Positions 25,222 through 32,711 of a stretch of DNA of 64,000 bases are shown here, piece after piece. The translations under genes and the position numbers were made by a program. Every line of letters begins with the position of its first letter. Positions within the stretch are counted from its first letter, which is position 1. Under the pieces are notes generated by a model. The model worked only from the letters and a program-made list of their open reading frames with translations, did no database searches and had not been told where the DNA came from. The stretch comes from Alcanivorax sp. (GTDB lineage: Bacteria > Pseudomonadota > Gammaproteobacteria > Pseudomonadales > Alcanivoracaceae): the NCBI GenBank assembly GCA_017794945.1, contig CP051239.1, positions 186,001-250,000 of the forward strand, read 5' to 3'.

Positions 25222-25320
25222 CTGTGTGGAGCCGCCTTTTGTGGGGGCGGCTCTTGTGGGAGTGGCTCTTGTGGGAGCGGGCCCCGCCCGCGAAAGGGAG
25301 CGAAGCTCCCGGCAAAGCCA
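25222..25320. repeat. REP element with tandem half-units
   Basis: Three successive TTGTGGGAGYGGCTC-like half-units are followed by the full stem GAGCGGGCCCCGCCCGCG and AAAGGGAGCGAAGCTCCCGGCA. The last part pairs with itself (GGGAGC/GCTCCC). It lies between the TetR stop and the orphan antitoxin stop, where it may also act as a bidirectional transcript-stabilising or terminating hairpin. Confidence 0.8.
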
Positions 25321-25566
25321 CTAGGGCTCCCGGGGCTGGCGGAGTCGGCGTACCTGGTCATCCACCGGCTCCTCCTGATCGCACCAAAGCCCGAACAGAG
25401 GGTTTGATGCCGCCTCTCCGGGGGCGCCTCCGTACAGAGCGCCAGCCAGAGGCATCAGACGGGCACGGGGCTTACCCCGGTAGGTGACGATAACTTCTTC
25501 CCCGCGGTCGGTGGCCGCGATCAGTGTGCGGGTGTGCAGGCGAAGGTCTTTGGTGGTGGCTTCCAT
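25321..25566 (-). CDS. Orphan Phd/YefM-type antitoxin
   Basis: An 81-residue protein of the prevent-host-death family. MEATTKDLRLHTRTLIAATDRGEEVIVTYRGKPRARLMPL covers the N-terminal DNA-binding fold. The C-terminal part, which would neutralise the toxin, contains GLWCDQEEPVDDQVRRLRQPRE. Such antitoxins usually precede a VapC PIN toxin, but downstream on the minus strand there is only the REP element and no toxin gene, so it appears orphaned. ATG at 25566 has AGGAGTG 6 bases upstream; a GTG six codons earlier is less likely. Confidence 0.8.
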   Translation of the reverse strand: MEATTKDLRLHTRTLIAATDRGEEVIVTYRGKPRARLMPLAGALYGGAPGEAASNPLFGLWCDQEEPVDDQVRRLRQPREP

Positions 25567-25644
25567 GTGAACACTCCTAGTCACACTTCAGAGTGCAATA
25601 AATCGCACAATAGAGTCCAGGGCGAGATTGATTTTCACGCAAGG

Positions 25645-25663
25645 TGGTGCCATATTGGCACCA
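25645..25663. promoter_or_regulatory. Perfect palindrome, probable operator of the DUF1778/GNAT module
   Basis: TGGTGCCATATTGGCACCA: exact eight-base arms around TAT. It overlaps a plausible -10 (CATATT, 25651-25656), 16 bases after TTGATT (25629-25634), and lies 22 bases upstream of the antitoxin ATG. Conditional autorepression by the antitoxin-toxin complex is the norm for this family. Confidence 0.75.
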
Positions 25664-25685
25664 TATTCAAACGAAGAGGTGTCGC

Positions 25686-25997
25686 ATGACGACAGCAGCG
25701 ACAGACCATGAAAAAGAGAAGCGGCTGGTGGCACGCGCCAAGCCCGAGATCCACCAACGGATTGCGGAAGCAGCGGAGCTGCAAGGCTCCACGGTCTCGC
25801 AGTTCCTGCTGGACGCCGCACTGGAGCGCGCCGCCGAGGTCACCGAGCGAGCCACACGGATCAGTGCAAGCCGCGGTGCCTTCGAGAACATGATGACGGC
25901 CCTGGACCAGCCGGCTCGCGAACTGCCCCGCCTGAAGCGGGCCGCACAACACTACAAGGACGTGGTGCATGACTCGGATCCGAAAGCAGCCACTTAG
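25686..25997 (+). CDS. DUF1778 ribbon-helix-helix antitoxin (TacA-like)
   Basis: A 103-residue antitoxin. The N-terminal RLVARAKPEIHQRIAEAAELQGSTVSQFLLDAALERA is the ribbon-helix-helix DUF1778 domain, which binds DNA as a dimer. The flexible C-terminal tail FENMMTALDQPARELPRLKRA wraps the acetyltransferase toxin in known TacA-type complexes. ATG at 25686 is preferred over an earlier in-frame ATG because GAAGAGGTG precedes it and the earlier start would lie inside the operator. It overlaps the toxin gene by 29 bases. Confidence 0.87.
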   Translation: MTTAATDHEKEKRLVARAKPEIHQRIAEAAELQGSTVSQFLLDAALERAAEVTERATRISASRGAFENMMTALDQPARELPRLKRAAQHYKDVVHDSDPKAAT

Positions 25998-26475
25998 CAA
26001 GCAACATGACCGGGCCGGCTTCGACTGCGGGGTCGCGGAACTCAACACCTTTATCCAGAAGACCGCACGACGGCAGGACGAACGGCACCTGGTGCGCACA
26101 ACGGTGTTGGTCGATACCGACCAGCCGGAACGCATTCTGGCTTTCTACTCGACCGCGCCCTGCGAGATCGCGCCCCCGCCCGGCGTCAGCGCCTGGAAGA
26201 ACTACCCGCACCCGGTTCCTTTTCTGCGAATGGCGCGGCTCGCCTCGCATCGGAGTGTTCAAGGCCAGGGGTTCGGTGAGCTGGCATTACTCTCCGCCAT
26301 CGACGACGCGGCGACCATCTCCCGAACCTTCACCGCCATCGGTGGTTTGGTGGTGGATGCCAAGGATCAGCGGGCCGCCGCGTTTTACGAGAAATACGAA
26401 TTCATCAGGATCGAAGAAAACGGACTCCAGCTCTTCCTACCCATCCAAGATTGCATCTCGCTTATGGAGGCGTAA
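25969..26475 (+). CDS. GNAT acetyltransferase toxin (TacT/AtaT-like)
   Basis: Type II toxin that in known relatives acetylates the amino group of charged aminoacyl-tRNA and so blocks translation. In this 168-residue protein the acetyl-CoA-binding region is RLASHRSVQGQGFGELAL at 90-107, and the catalytic tyrosine appears in AAFYEKYEF with Tyr140, the position known for TacT. It follows the DUF1778 antitoxin with a 29-base overlap. Its 3-prime end overlaps the convergent O-antigen ligase gene by 39 bases. The toxin is intact, with no frameshift. Confidence 0.9.
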   Translation: MTRIRKQPLSKQHDRAGFDCGVAELNTFIQKTARRQDERHLVRTTVLVDTDQPERILAFYSTAPCEIAPPPGVSAWKNYPHPVPFLRMARLASHRSVQGQGFGELALLSAIDDAATISRTFTAIGGLVVDAKDQRAAAFYEKYEFIRIEENGLQLFLPIQDCISLMEA

Positions 26476-27672
26476 CAGGCACCAGCAGGCGGTGATCAGG
26501 CCCAGGTAGCCGGCCAGGCCGCGGGCGTCGCGGAGCATGGACTGGGTGAGGCCGAAGCCGATAAAGGCGACCACCACCACCAGGCCGGCGACCGCCAGGG
26601 CCCGGGTGGTGGCGTCGGGCCGGCCACGCAATACCTGGGCGAACAACAGCAACGGCACGCCGTACAGCATCAGCAAAGACGCCAGGCCCACCAGGCCCCG
26701 GCGGGCGGCGGTGTCGATCAGATCGCTGTGAAGCTGGTCGTGTAGGCTGACCGCCGGATGCAAATCCCACGCCGCCACCCATTCATCGCGACGCTCTTGC
26801 AACTGCCCTTCGCCCCAACCCAACAGAGGCCTCTCGGAGAACAACTGCACACCGACGCGCCACATCTCCACGCGCACACCGAAGGAATTACCCCGGTCGC
26901 CCTCGTCGTATTCATCCACGCTCTCCAGCGCCTGGCCGACACGCTTGGTCACAGCCAGGGTGGGCGACAACGACACCAACAGCAGCAGGCCCAGCAACGC
27001 CGTCACACCGATACCCAGCACAGGACGCGGCAGCGTGCGCCAGAAGCCAAGGCCCACCACGAACACCAACGCCGGGAATACCACCCAACTGCCCCGGGTA
27101 CCGGACAGCAGCGACGCCCCCAGGCCGAACGCGAGCGCCAGCAACAAGCCGGCCCGCGCCCAGCCGGACCGCACCGCAAACACCCCGACCCAGGCCAGGG
27201 AGCCCAGCAATAAGGAGAGCATGCCGAAAGGAATCGGATTGATACCGTTGTCGGCGCGGCCATGACCTAGCATCCAGACTTCCCAGCCCGCGATCAGCCC
27301 GGCCAGCAGCGCGCCCAGACCAACGCCCCACCAGAGCGCCGCGACCGGCGGCCGCAGGCGCCGCCAGCCCAGCCACACGAACGCTGCCAGCGACGGCCAG
27401 AGCGGCAACCAAAGCCCGCCCCGCTCGATCGCCCGGGGCCAGACCCCAGTGCGCGCCACATCCGCCAGCCAGATCAACGAGAACGTCGCCAAAGCGACCA
27501 GAAACCAGAGGTCCCCGCGGCTGAGCGGCGTCACCACCCGGCGCCGCGTGGCAAACGCCACCAGCGCCAGGGCAGCCGCTGCCAGCGGCACCACGGCGTA
27601 AGCCAAAGGCCAGGCAACAAGCAAAGTTAGAAAAGCGGCCAGCACAAGCCCGGCCAGGGAAGAAGAGATCAT
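26437..27672 (-). CDS. O-antigen ligase family protein (WaaL/Wzy_C)
   Basis: A 411-residue membrane protein with about ten to twelve hydrophobic segments and one large periplasmic loop (residues 270-330). The loop contains LLGWGEGQLQERRDEW and SLHDQLHSDLIDTAARRGLVG, the histidine-containing Wzy_C signature. WaaL joins undecaprenyl-linked O-antigen to lipid A-core in the periplasm. Since a separate Wzy-like polymerase lies at 34.7 kb, ligase is the better reading, though motifs do not exclude a polymerase. It is the last minus-strand gene of the large locus and overlaps the convergent GNAT toxin gene by 39 bases. Confidence 0.82.
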   Translation of the reverse strand: MISSSLAGLVLAAFLTLLVAWPLAYAVVPLAAAALALVAFATRRRVVTPLSRGDLWFLVALATFSLIWLADVARTGVWPRAIERGGLWLPLWPSLAAFVWLGWRRLRPPVAALWWGVGLGALLAGLIAGWEVWMLGHGRADNGINPIPFGMLSLLLGSLAWVGVFAVRSGWARAGLLLALAFGLGASLLSGTRGSWVVFPALVFVVGLGFWRTLPRPVLGIGVTALLGLLLLVSLSPTLAVTKRVGQALESVDEYDEGDRGNSFGVRVEMWRVGVQLFSERPLLGWGEGQLQERRDEWVAAWDLHPAVSLHDQLHSDLIDTAARRGLVGLASLLMLYGVPLLLFAQVLRGRPDATTRALAVAGLVVVVAFIGFGLTQSMLRDARGLAGYLGLITACWCLLRLHKRDAILDG

Positions 27673-27756
27673 GGTGGTAGGAGACGCCTAAGCCGCAAAG
27701 GTTTCAGGAGAAACCTGGAGCATGCAGCGCCGGTGCAGCCGGCGCCCGGGAAATAT

Positions 27757-28572
27757 TCAAGCGCGTCTTTTTTGTGGTTTGGCACAGACGGAGCGTAAAC
27801 CATCAATATGCTCGAAAAGATCTGGGCGGATTGTCGCCCACATAGCATCAAGGACGAAGTCGATACCTTCCCTACGAGCAAGTTTTGCCGCAGGCACAAA
27901 ATCGGCATCGCCGGACACCAAAACAATCTGATTAACCTGCTGCTTATATGCCAAAGAAGCGATATCAAGCCCCAGGCGCATGTCGACACCCTTCTGCCGC
28001 AGATCAAGATTAAAGTCTTCGTCGTTAATCTCGTTCCACTTTTTCCGCCCCTGTGTGAGTTCCTTTAGAACACGGGGTCTCACCTGCCAATTGACATGAT
28101 TCGTCGGTATTTCGCCCATTCGGAGCGCCACTTTACGGTGGCCGCGTAGCTTTTCGTGGAATTCGTTTCTCCATTTCGCTATCTCAGTCTTGGAGAAGTC
28201 GACAGAATCCTTTTTGAGCGGTGTGTGCCCCTTCCAGCTCGCTGGCGGAGCGTCATAGACGAAGATTCTATACAACCTCGAAGTTCTTCGTCCGCTGGAA
28301 TCGTTCAGGTGATCAAGAGCGAGATGCAGCACTTTTTCCGCGGCCAGCTCGGGGGAGAGGGAACCGAAGATTGCACGGGCGCGCTTCAAAAAGAAGCCAG
28401 CATCCACCATAACCGCAGTAACGGTAGGGGTGACATGCCTGAGAAGATCGGATTTTCTGCCGCCCTGAAAAGAGTTGCCCCCGGGTTCGGCATTCTCTGG
28501 ATCATTGAGAGAAGACTTACTGCCGGGGGCGGATGATGCTTTAACCATAGTCAAAACCTTTTTCTTATTCAA
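27757..28572 (-). CDS. NYN-domain (LabA/DUF88-like) putative ribonuclease
   Basis: A 271-residue soluble protein whose core (residues 50-260) is a PIN-like NYN domain: VMVDAGFFLKRAR near 54, GVDMRLGLDIASLAYKQ near 198, and VLVSGDADFVPAAKLARREGI near 220, which supply the acidic metal-binding residues. An N-terminal 45-residue tail is low-complexity. NYN proteins are usually RNases or RNA-processing factors; none is a known polysaccharide enzyme. The TTG at 28572 with CGGAG upstream fits best; an in-frame ATG eight codons later is the alternative. Base composition is lower in GC than the genes on either side, suggesting separate acquisition. Confidence 0.8.
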   Translation of the reverse strand: MNKKKVLTMVKASSAPGSKSSLNDPENAEPGGNSFQGGRKSDLLRHVTPTVTAVMVDAGFFLKRARAIFGSLSPELAAEKVLHLALDHLNDSSGRRTSRLYRIFVYDAPPASWKGHTPLKKDSVDFSKTEIAKWRNEFHEKLRGHRKVALRMGEIPTNHVNWQVRPRVLKELTQGRKKWNEINDEDFNLDLRQKGVDMRLGLDIASLAYKQQVNQIVLVSGDADFVPAAKLARREGIDFVLDAMWATIRPDLFEHIDGLRSVCAKPQKRRA

Positions 28573-28730
28573 TATTCTCCGGGAACATTTTTGTAACGCC
28601 TGGCTTGGCGGTGGAATGGGCCAGCATGGCAGGTCTTACCCGACGAAACTGTCGGCCAGAACCTCAATCGTTGTCAGCGAACAGCTATCGGTCTGAGGGA
28701 GGGCTTTCCCGCTGAAGTGATGGGTGCCGG

Positions 28731-28773
28731 GCGGCAGGCCGCCCTTTCGCGGGCGGGGCCCGCTCGCACAAGG
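28731..28773. repeat. REP element
   Basis: GGCAGGCCGCCCTTTCGCGG and GGCGGGGCCCGCTCGCACAA match the REP family in inverse orientation to the copy at 25.2 kb. It directly follows the stop codon of the pglE-like gene on the minus strand, between it and the NYN gene. Confidence 0.8.
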
Positions 28774-28775
28774 AA

Positions 28776-29978
28776 TCAGCCGGAGGCGCAGGCGGCGGTG
28801 TCTTGCGCGGTGGCCTCGGCCATGACGGCTTCGAGGGCGTGGCAGGTCTGGGCGATGTGGCTCTCTTCCAGGGTGGGATGGACCAGGAACATCAGGCTGG
28901 TGTCGCTCAGTTCGCGGGCATTGGTCAGCGGCGCCTCCGGCACCAGGCCCGCGTCCTGGAAGCACTTCTCCAGATACACCTCCGAGCAGGAGCCGGAGAA
29001 GCACGGCACGTCATGCTCCAGCACGGCGGCGAGAATACGGTCCCGATCCCAGCCGGCGGCCAGTTCCGAGGGTTCCACGAACAGGTAGCACTTATAGCCG
29101 GCGTGACCCACGGCTTCCGGCACGGTGGGCACTCGCAAACCCGGCAGCGCGCGTGCGGTCTCCCAAATACGCTCGCAGTACTCACGGCGCATCCGGGCCC
29201 ACTCGGGCATACGTGCGAGCTGGATGCGGCCGATGGCCGCCTGGATCTCGGTGAGGCGGCCATTGGTGCCGAAGCTCTCGTGCAGCCAGCGGTAACCGGG
29301 CGGGTGCTCGCGCTCGTACACCGCCTCCCAGCTTTTACCGTGGTCCTTATAGCTCCACATCCACGACCACAGCGCCCGGTCGTTGGTGGTGACCATGCCC
29401 CCTTCCCCGCCGGTGGTCATGATCTTGTCCTGGCAGAACGACCAGCAGCCCACATGGCCGAAACCGCCCACCGGACGGCCACGCCACGTGGCGCCATGGG
29501 CCTGGGCGCAGTCCTCGATCAGATAGAGGCCATGCTGCTCGGCCAGCGCCGCCATGGCGTCCATGTCGCAGGGCCAGCCGGCCAGGTGCACGCACACCAC
29601 CGCCTTGGTGGCCGGCGTCAGCGCCGCGGCCACGGTCTCGGCGGTGATGTTCTGGCTGTCCCGGTCCACATCCGCGAACACCGGACGCGCGCCCACATTG
29701 ACGATGGCCGACGCGGACGCCAGGAAAGTGCGGGAAGTCACCAGCACATCGTCCCCGGCGCCGATCCCCAAGGCCCGCAACGCCAGATCCAGCGCCACGG
29801 TGCCGTTCGCCACCGCCACCGCGTAATCGGTGCCGGCGAAGGCGGCAAACTCACGCTCAAACGCCCGGCACTCGTCGCCGGTCCAGTAGTTCACCTTGTT
29901 CGACAACAACACCCGCTGAACGGCATCCGCCTCTTCAGGGGTGTAGGAAGGCCAGGGAGGGAAAGGTCCATTCAACAT
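28776..29978 (-). CDS. PLP-dependent sugar aminotransferase, DegT/DnrJ/EryC1/StrS family (PglE-like)
   Basis: A 400-residue aspartate-aminotransferase-fold enzyme. NGTVALDLALRALG near 60 and EDCAQAHGATWRGRPVGGFG near 160 bind the cofactor phosphate and pyridine nitrogen. The lysine in FCQDKIMTTGGEGGM near 190 forms the internal aldimine. It most likely aminates a UDP-4-keto-6-deoxy-HexNAc. With the acetyltransferase and sugar-1-phosphate transferase immediately upstream, the order pglC-pglD-pglE matches bacillosamine-type loci. GGAGCGCTGTA precedes the ATG. Confidence 0.85.
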   Translation of the reverse strand: MLNGPFPPWPSYTPEEADAVQRVLLSNKVNYWTGDECRAFEREFAAFAGTDYAVAVANGTVALDLALRALGIGAGDDVLVTSRTFLASASAIVNVGARPVFADVDRDSQNITAETVAAALTPATKAVVCVHLAGWPCDMDAMAALAEQHGLYLIEDCAQAHGATWRGRPVGGFGHVGCWSFCQDKIMTTGGEGGMVTTNDRALWSWMWSYKDHGKSWEAVYEREHPPGYRWLHESFGTNGRLTEIQAAIGRIQLARMPEWARMRREYCERIWETARALPGLRVPTVPEAVGHAGYKCYLFVEPSELAAGWDRDRILAAVLEHDVPCFSGSCSEVYLEKCFQDAGLVPEAPLTNARELSDTSLMFLVHPTLEESHIAQTCHALEAVMAEATAQDTAACASG

Positions 29979-30072
29979 TACAGCGCTCCTTCAATGCGCG
30001 TGATCCCCGTCACAACGCTAATATAGCCATCACCATAAGCGATGGCCTGTACAACTGTAGAGTGGGATTTTG

Positions 30073-30690
30073 TTATCGGGCGGGGACACCCATAACCGTA
30101 GCGCCGGCGGGCACATCGGAAACCACCGCCGCGCCGGCACCGACGATAGCGCCACGGCCCACCGTGACGCCCTGTTTTACCACAGCGCCGATACCCACCC
30201 AGGCGCCCTCTTCCACGGTCACGTTGCCGCCCAGGCAGGCCCTGGGGCTGATGTGCACCCAGTCGCCCAGCCGGCAATCATGCTCAACAACTGCACCGCT
30301 GTTGATAATCACACCATCACCGGTACGAGCGTCCGGGTTCACCACCGCCCCGGCAAACGCCACGGAGCCGGCACCCAGGGCCGCGAACGGGCTCACGGCG
30401 GCCAGCGGGTGAATCACCGTCGCCAGGGGCACGCCCGCCTCGCGCAAGGCGATCTGTTTCGCCATACGGACGTCGTTCGCGCCGATAGCCACGATGACAC
30501 CCTCGTAGTCACGATGGCGTTCAAGTAGCGCGGACCAATCACCGACCACCGGCCAGTTACCGTTGTCTTGCTTGGCGGGCCAGGCATCGTCGAAGAACAC
30601 CAGCTCCCGGCAGCCGCCAAAAAGCGCGGCGTCAGCAATCACTTTACCGTGCCCGCCGGCACCCAATATCGCCAAGGATTTAATCGTCAC
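30073..30690 (-). CDS. NeuD/PglD-type acetyltransferase
   Basis: About 205 residues. The N-terminal ILGAGGHGKVIADAA is the family's Rossmann-like sugar-nucleotide domain. A left-handed beta-helix follows from about residue 95, with repeated hexapeptides such as GAGSVAFAGAVVNPDA and GDGVIINSGAVVEHDC; the histidine in VEHDC is the conserved catalytic base. It acetylates an amino group on a UDP-sugar with acetyl-CoA (PglD) or sialic acid (NeuD); context favours PglD. GTG at 30690, overlapping the upstream stop by 11 bases, is preferred to an earlier ATG deep in the previous gene. Confidence 0.83.
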   Translation of the reverse strand: MTIKSLAILGAGGHGKVIADAALFGGCRELVFFDDAWPAKQDNGNWPVVGDWSALLERHRDYEGVIVAIGANDVRMAKQIALREAGVPLATVIHPLAAVSPFAALGAGSVAFAGAVVNPDARTGDGVIINSGAVVEHDCRLGDWVHISPRACLGGNVTVEEGAWVGIGAVVKQGVTVGRGAIVGAGAAVVSDVPAGATVMGVPAR

Positions 30691-31279
30691 GGTTCGACCC
30701 CTTGAATCTCGGCATGGTGGCGTCCTCACCGTGGGAAATGCCGTCGCGCTTAAGGACCTGCAGCACCGTCTTGAACAGAATCTTTATGTCCAGCCACAGG
30801 GACTGGTTATCGACATACCAGACATCCAGCTCAAACTTCTCTTCCCAGGATAAGGCGTTGCGGCCATTGATCTGGGCCCAGCCTGTAATGCCCGGACGAA
30901 CTTCGTGGCGGCGAGCCTGACGGTCGCTATACAGCGACAAATAGTCCATCAGCAGCGGACGCGGGCCAACCAGGCTCATATCGCCTTTCAGCACGTTAAA
31001 CAGTTCGGGGAGCTCATCAAGGCTGGTTGAGCGCAGCCACGCGCCTAACGCGGTGAGACGTTGATCATCAGGCAGCAGAGCGCCGTCGGGGCCTCGCTCG
31101 TCAGTCATGGTTCGGAATTTCACCATGTTGAACGGTCGTCCGCGAATCCCAGGGCGTATCTGGCGAAAGTAAACTGGCAGCCCTAATTTTCCAACGACTA
31201 AAACGCCAAGCAAAAGAAAAAGAGGGGAAAGCAAGACAAGTGCGACCAGCGCAGCCGCCACATCAATAGCGCGTTTCAT
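30680..31279 (-). CDS. Initiating sugar-1-phosphate transferase, PglC/WcaJ C-terminal-domain type
   Basis: A 199-residue monotopic phosphoglycosyl transferase. A single N-terminal re-entrant hydrophobic helix (residues 5-32) is followed by the catalytic domain: KFRTMTDERG near 73, LRSTSLDELPELFNVLKGDMSLVGPRPL near 105, and PGITGWAQINGR near 145. Length equals PglC, without the extra membrane domain of WbaP or WcaJ. It transfers a sugar phosphate to undecaprenyl phosphate, so the window has two different initiating enzymes (this and WbpL). The N-terminal coding part is poorer in GC than the rest. Confidence 0.9.
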   Translation of the reverse strand: MKRAIDVAAALVALVLLSPLFLLLGVLVVGKLGLPVYFRQIRPGIRGRPFNMVKFRTMTDERGPDGALLPDDQRLTALGAWLRSTSLDELPELFNVLKGDMSLVGPRPLLMDYLSLYSDRQARRHEVRPGITGWAQINGRNALSWEEKFELDVWYVDNQSLWLDIKILFKTVLQVLKRDGISHGEDATMPRFKGSNRDD

Positions 31280-31458
31280 TCCTTAAAAATTCCACTTAAT
31301 ATAGATTTATACCAAATAATATAGCAACCTTGAAGAATAAACCTAAAAAAATTGCCAAATTTAGAATTGAAAACGCCAGACTACAGCATTTATCTAAAAT
31401 CATTGCCCCTCTCCGCAAAGCTATTCGAAAAGAGCTAAAAATTAGATCGACACTCGAA
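31280..31458. other. AT-rich spacer in the O-antigen locus
   Basis: A 179-base stretch between the PglC-like gene and the upstream glycosyltransferase. Very AT-rich; I see no stem with T-run and no credible gene. A plus-strand open frame that crosses it continues antisense into the glycosyltransferase gene and is not convincing. Confidence 0.5.
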
Positions 31459-32595
31459 CTACTTCGGAGCCAAGTCGAAAGTCTGGCGATAAAACCTTAC
31501 GAACTCAAATTCCAAGAGTTCCGAAGAGAAATTATCGCAAGCGCGACGCCTCGCATTTCTAGCAAGGCGCTCACGCAAGGCCACGTCAAACATAATCAAC
31601 TGTAACTTTTCGGTAAGATCACTATCTGAATGAACGGCATGAAGCAGACCAGTTTCTCCATCGAGAACAGCATCAGAGACGCCGTAAATGTTGGAAGCTA
31701 CGCAGGTCAAACCACATGCGGCAGCTTCTATCAACACCGAGCCAAAACCTTCTCTGTGGCTTGGAAGACAGAAAATATCAGCCGCACAAAAATATGCTTC
31801 AGGCTCCCGAGTATAGCCAACATGAACTAACTTTCCCGAAAATGACGACTCAATAACACCATCCTCGAAAAGCCGCGACTCATCCGGACCAACAATCAAC
31901 AACTTCGCGTTAGAAGACATCTCTAAAATCCTACGAAAAGCAGAAATTAACTCAAAAATCCCTTTCTCTTTATTAACCCTGCCTAAAAACAAAATGACGA
32001 AATCAGATTCAATAAAGCCATGCCGTCGTCTAACCAAATCCCTTTTTTTGGGATCAAAAGTGAATCGAGAAATATCGACTCCAGATATAGATCCAGATGC
32101 TAGCACCGATGTTCTATTGGCTCGAACAACCTTTTCTTGGAGCAAAAACTCACGCTGAGAAAGGCTATCGATCAGCGAATGGGTTGAACAACGGTGGGTC
32201 AATTTATCAAGAGCACGCAGAACCCAACGAGAAAAGCCAGACTTAGTCGCCCATACTTGACCTGTAAAGGTGTGGTGCCTCACCGGCACTTGAGTTATCC
32301 AAGAGGCGAGCATAGCAAGCAGGCCGGCTTTAGGCGTAACTGAGTGCACTGCATCATAGTGACGGGAAGTCAAAATACGAATGAGCATCAACAGGGCCAC
32401 AAAATCCTGCCAAGGATGGATACTTCGATGTATAGGGCAACGAATGCAGTTTTTGAAAACACCAGAATTTTGGTAGCCTTCAGGGAAATTAGAAATTAAA
32501 TCCACCTGGTAATACTTAGACAACGCCGATACATGGCCATTCAAAAAGGCGTCTGCCGTTATAGGCGTTGACACAACGAAAGCTATCTTTCTCAT
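31459..32595 (-). CDS. Glycosyltransferase family 4 (GT-B)
   Basis: A 378-residue retaining glycosyltransferase: N-terminal KIAFVVSTPITADAFLNGHVSAL, the acceptor-side HTFTGQVWA near 127, FLGRVNKEKGIFELISAF near 215, and a C-terminal EX7E-like segment HREGFGSVLIEAAACG near 287 for donor binding. The HTFTGQVW motif is frequent in transferases acting early on bacillosamine or FucNAc-type lipid carriers (PglA-like); this is a family resemblance only. It is strongly AT-rich, like the genes up to 38 kb. Confidence 0.85.
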   Translation of the reverse strand: MRKIAFVVSTPITADAFLNGHVSALSKYYQVDLISNFPEGYQNSGVFKNCIRCPIHRSIHPWQDFVALLMLIRILTSRHYDAVHSVTPKAGLLAMLASWITQVPVRHHTFTGQVWATKSGFSRWVLRALDKLTHRCSTHSLIDSLSQREFLLQEKVVRANRTSVLASGSISGVDISRFTFDPKKRDLVRRRHGFIESDFVILFLGRVNKEKGIFELISAFRRILEMSSNAKLLIVGPDESRLFEDGVIESSFSGKLVHVGYTREPEAYFCAADIFCLPSHREGFGSVLIEAAACGLTCVASNIYGVSDAVLDGETGLLHAVHSDSDLTEKLQLIMFDVALRERLARNARRRACDNFSSELLEFEFVRFYRQTFDLAPK

Positions 32596-32711
32596 TTAAT
32601 TTTTTTCCAAACAAAGACGTAGGGCGCAGAATCAAAATCAAATATGGCAAAGATCTTAGAGGAGAAACGAAGATTACATCCATCAGGTCGTCGAGCTTTA
32701 ACTTATTTCAT

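Noticed and set aside
27698..27745. Two hairpins (AGGTTTC/GAAACCT and GCGCCGG/CCGGCGC) between the NYN gene and the ligase gene
   Set aside because: Neither is followed by a T-run on the minus strand, so I do not call a terminator; they may stabilise mRNA ends.
31330..31605. Plus-strand 91-codon frame in the AT-rich spacer
   Set aside because: More than half lies antisense to the glycosyltransferase end, it has no ribosome-binding site, and AT-rich DNA gives such frames by chance.
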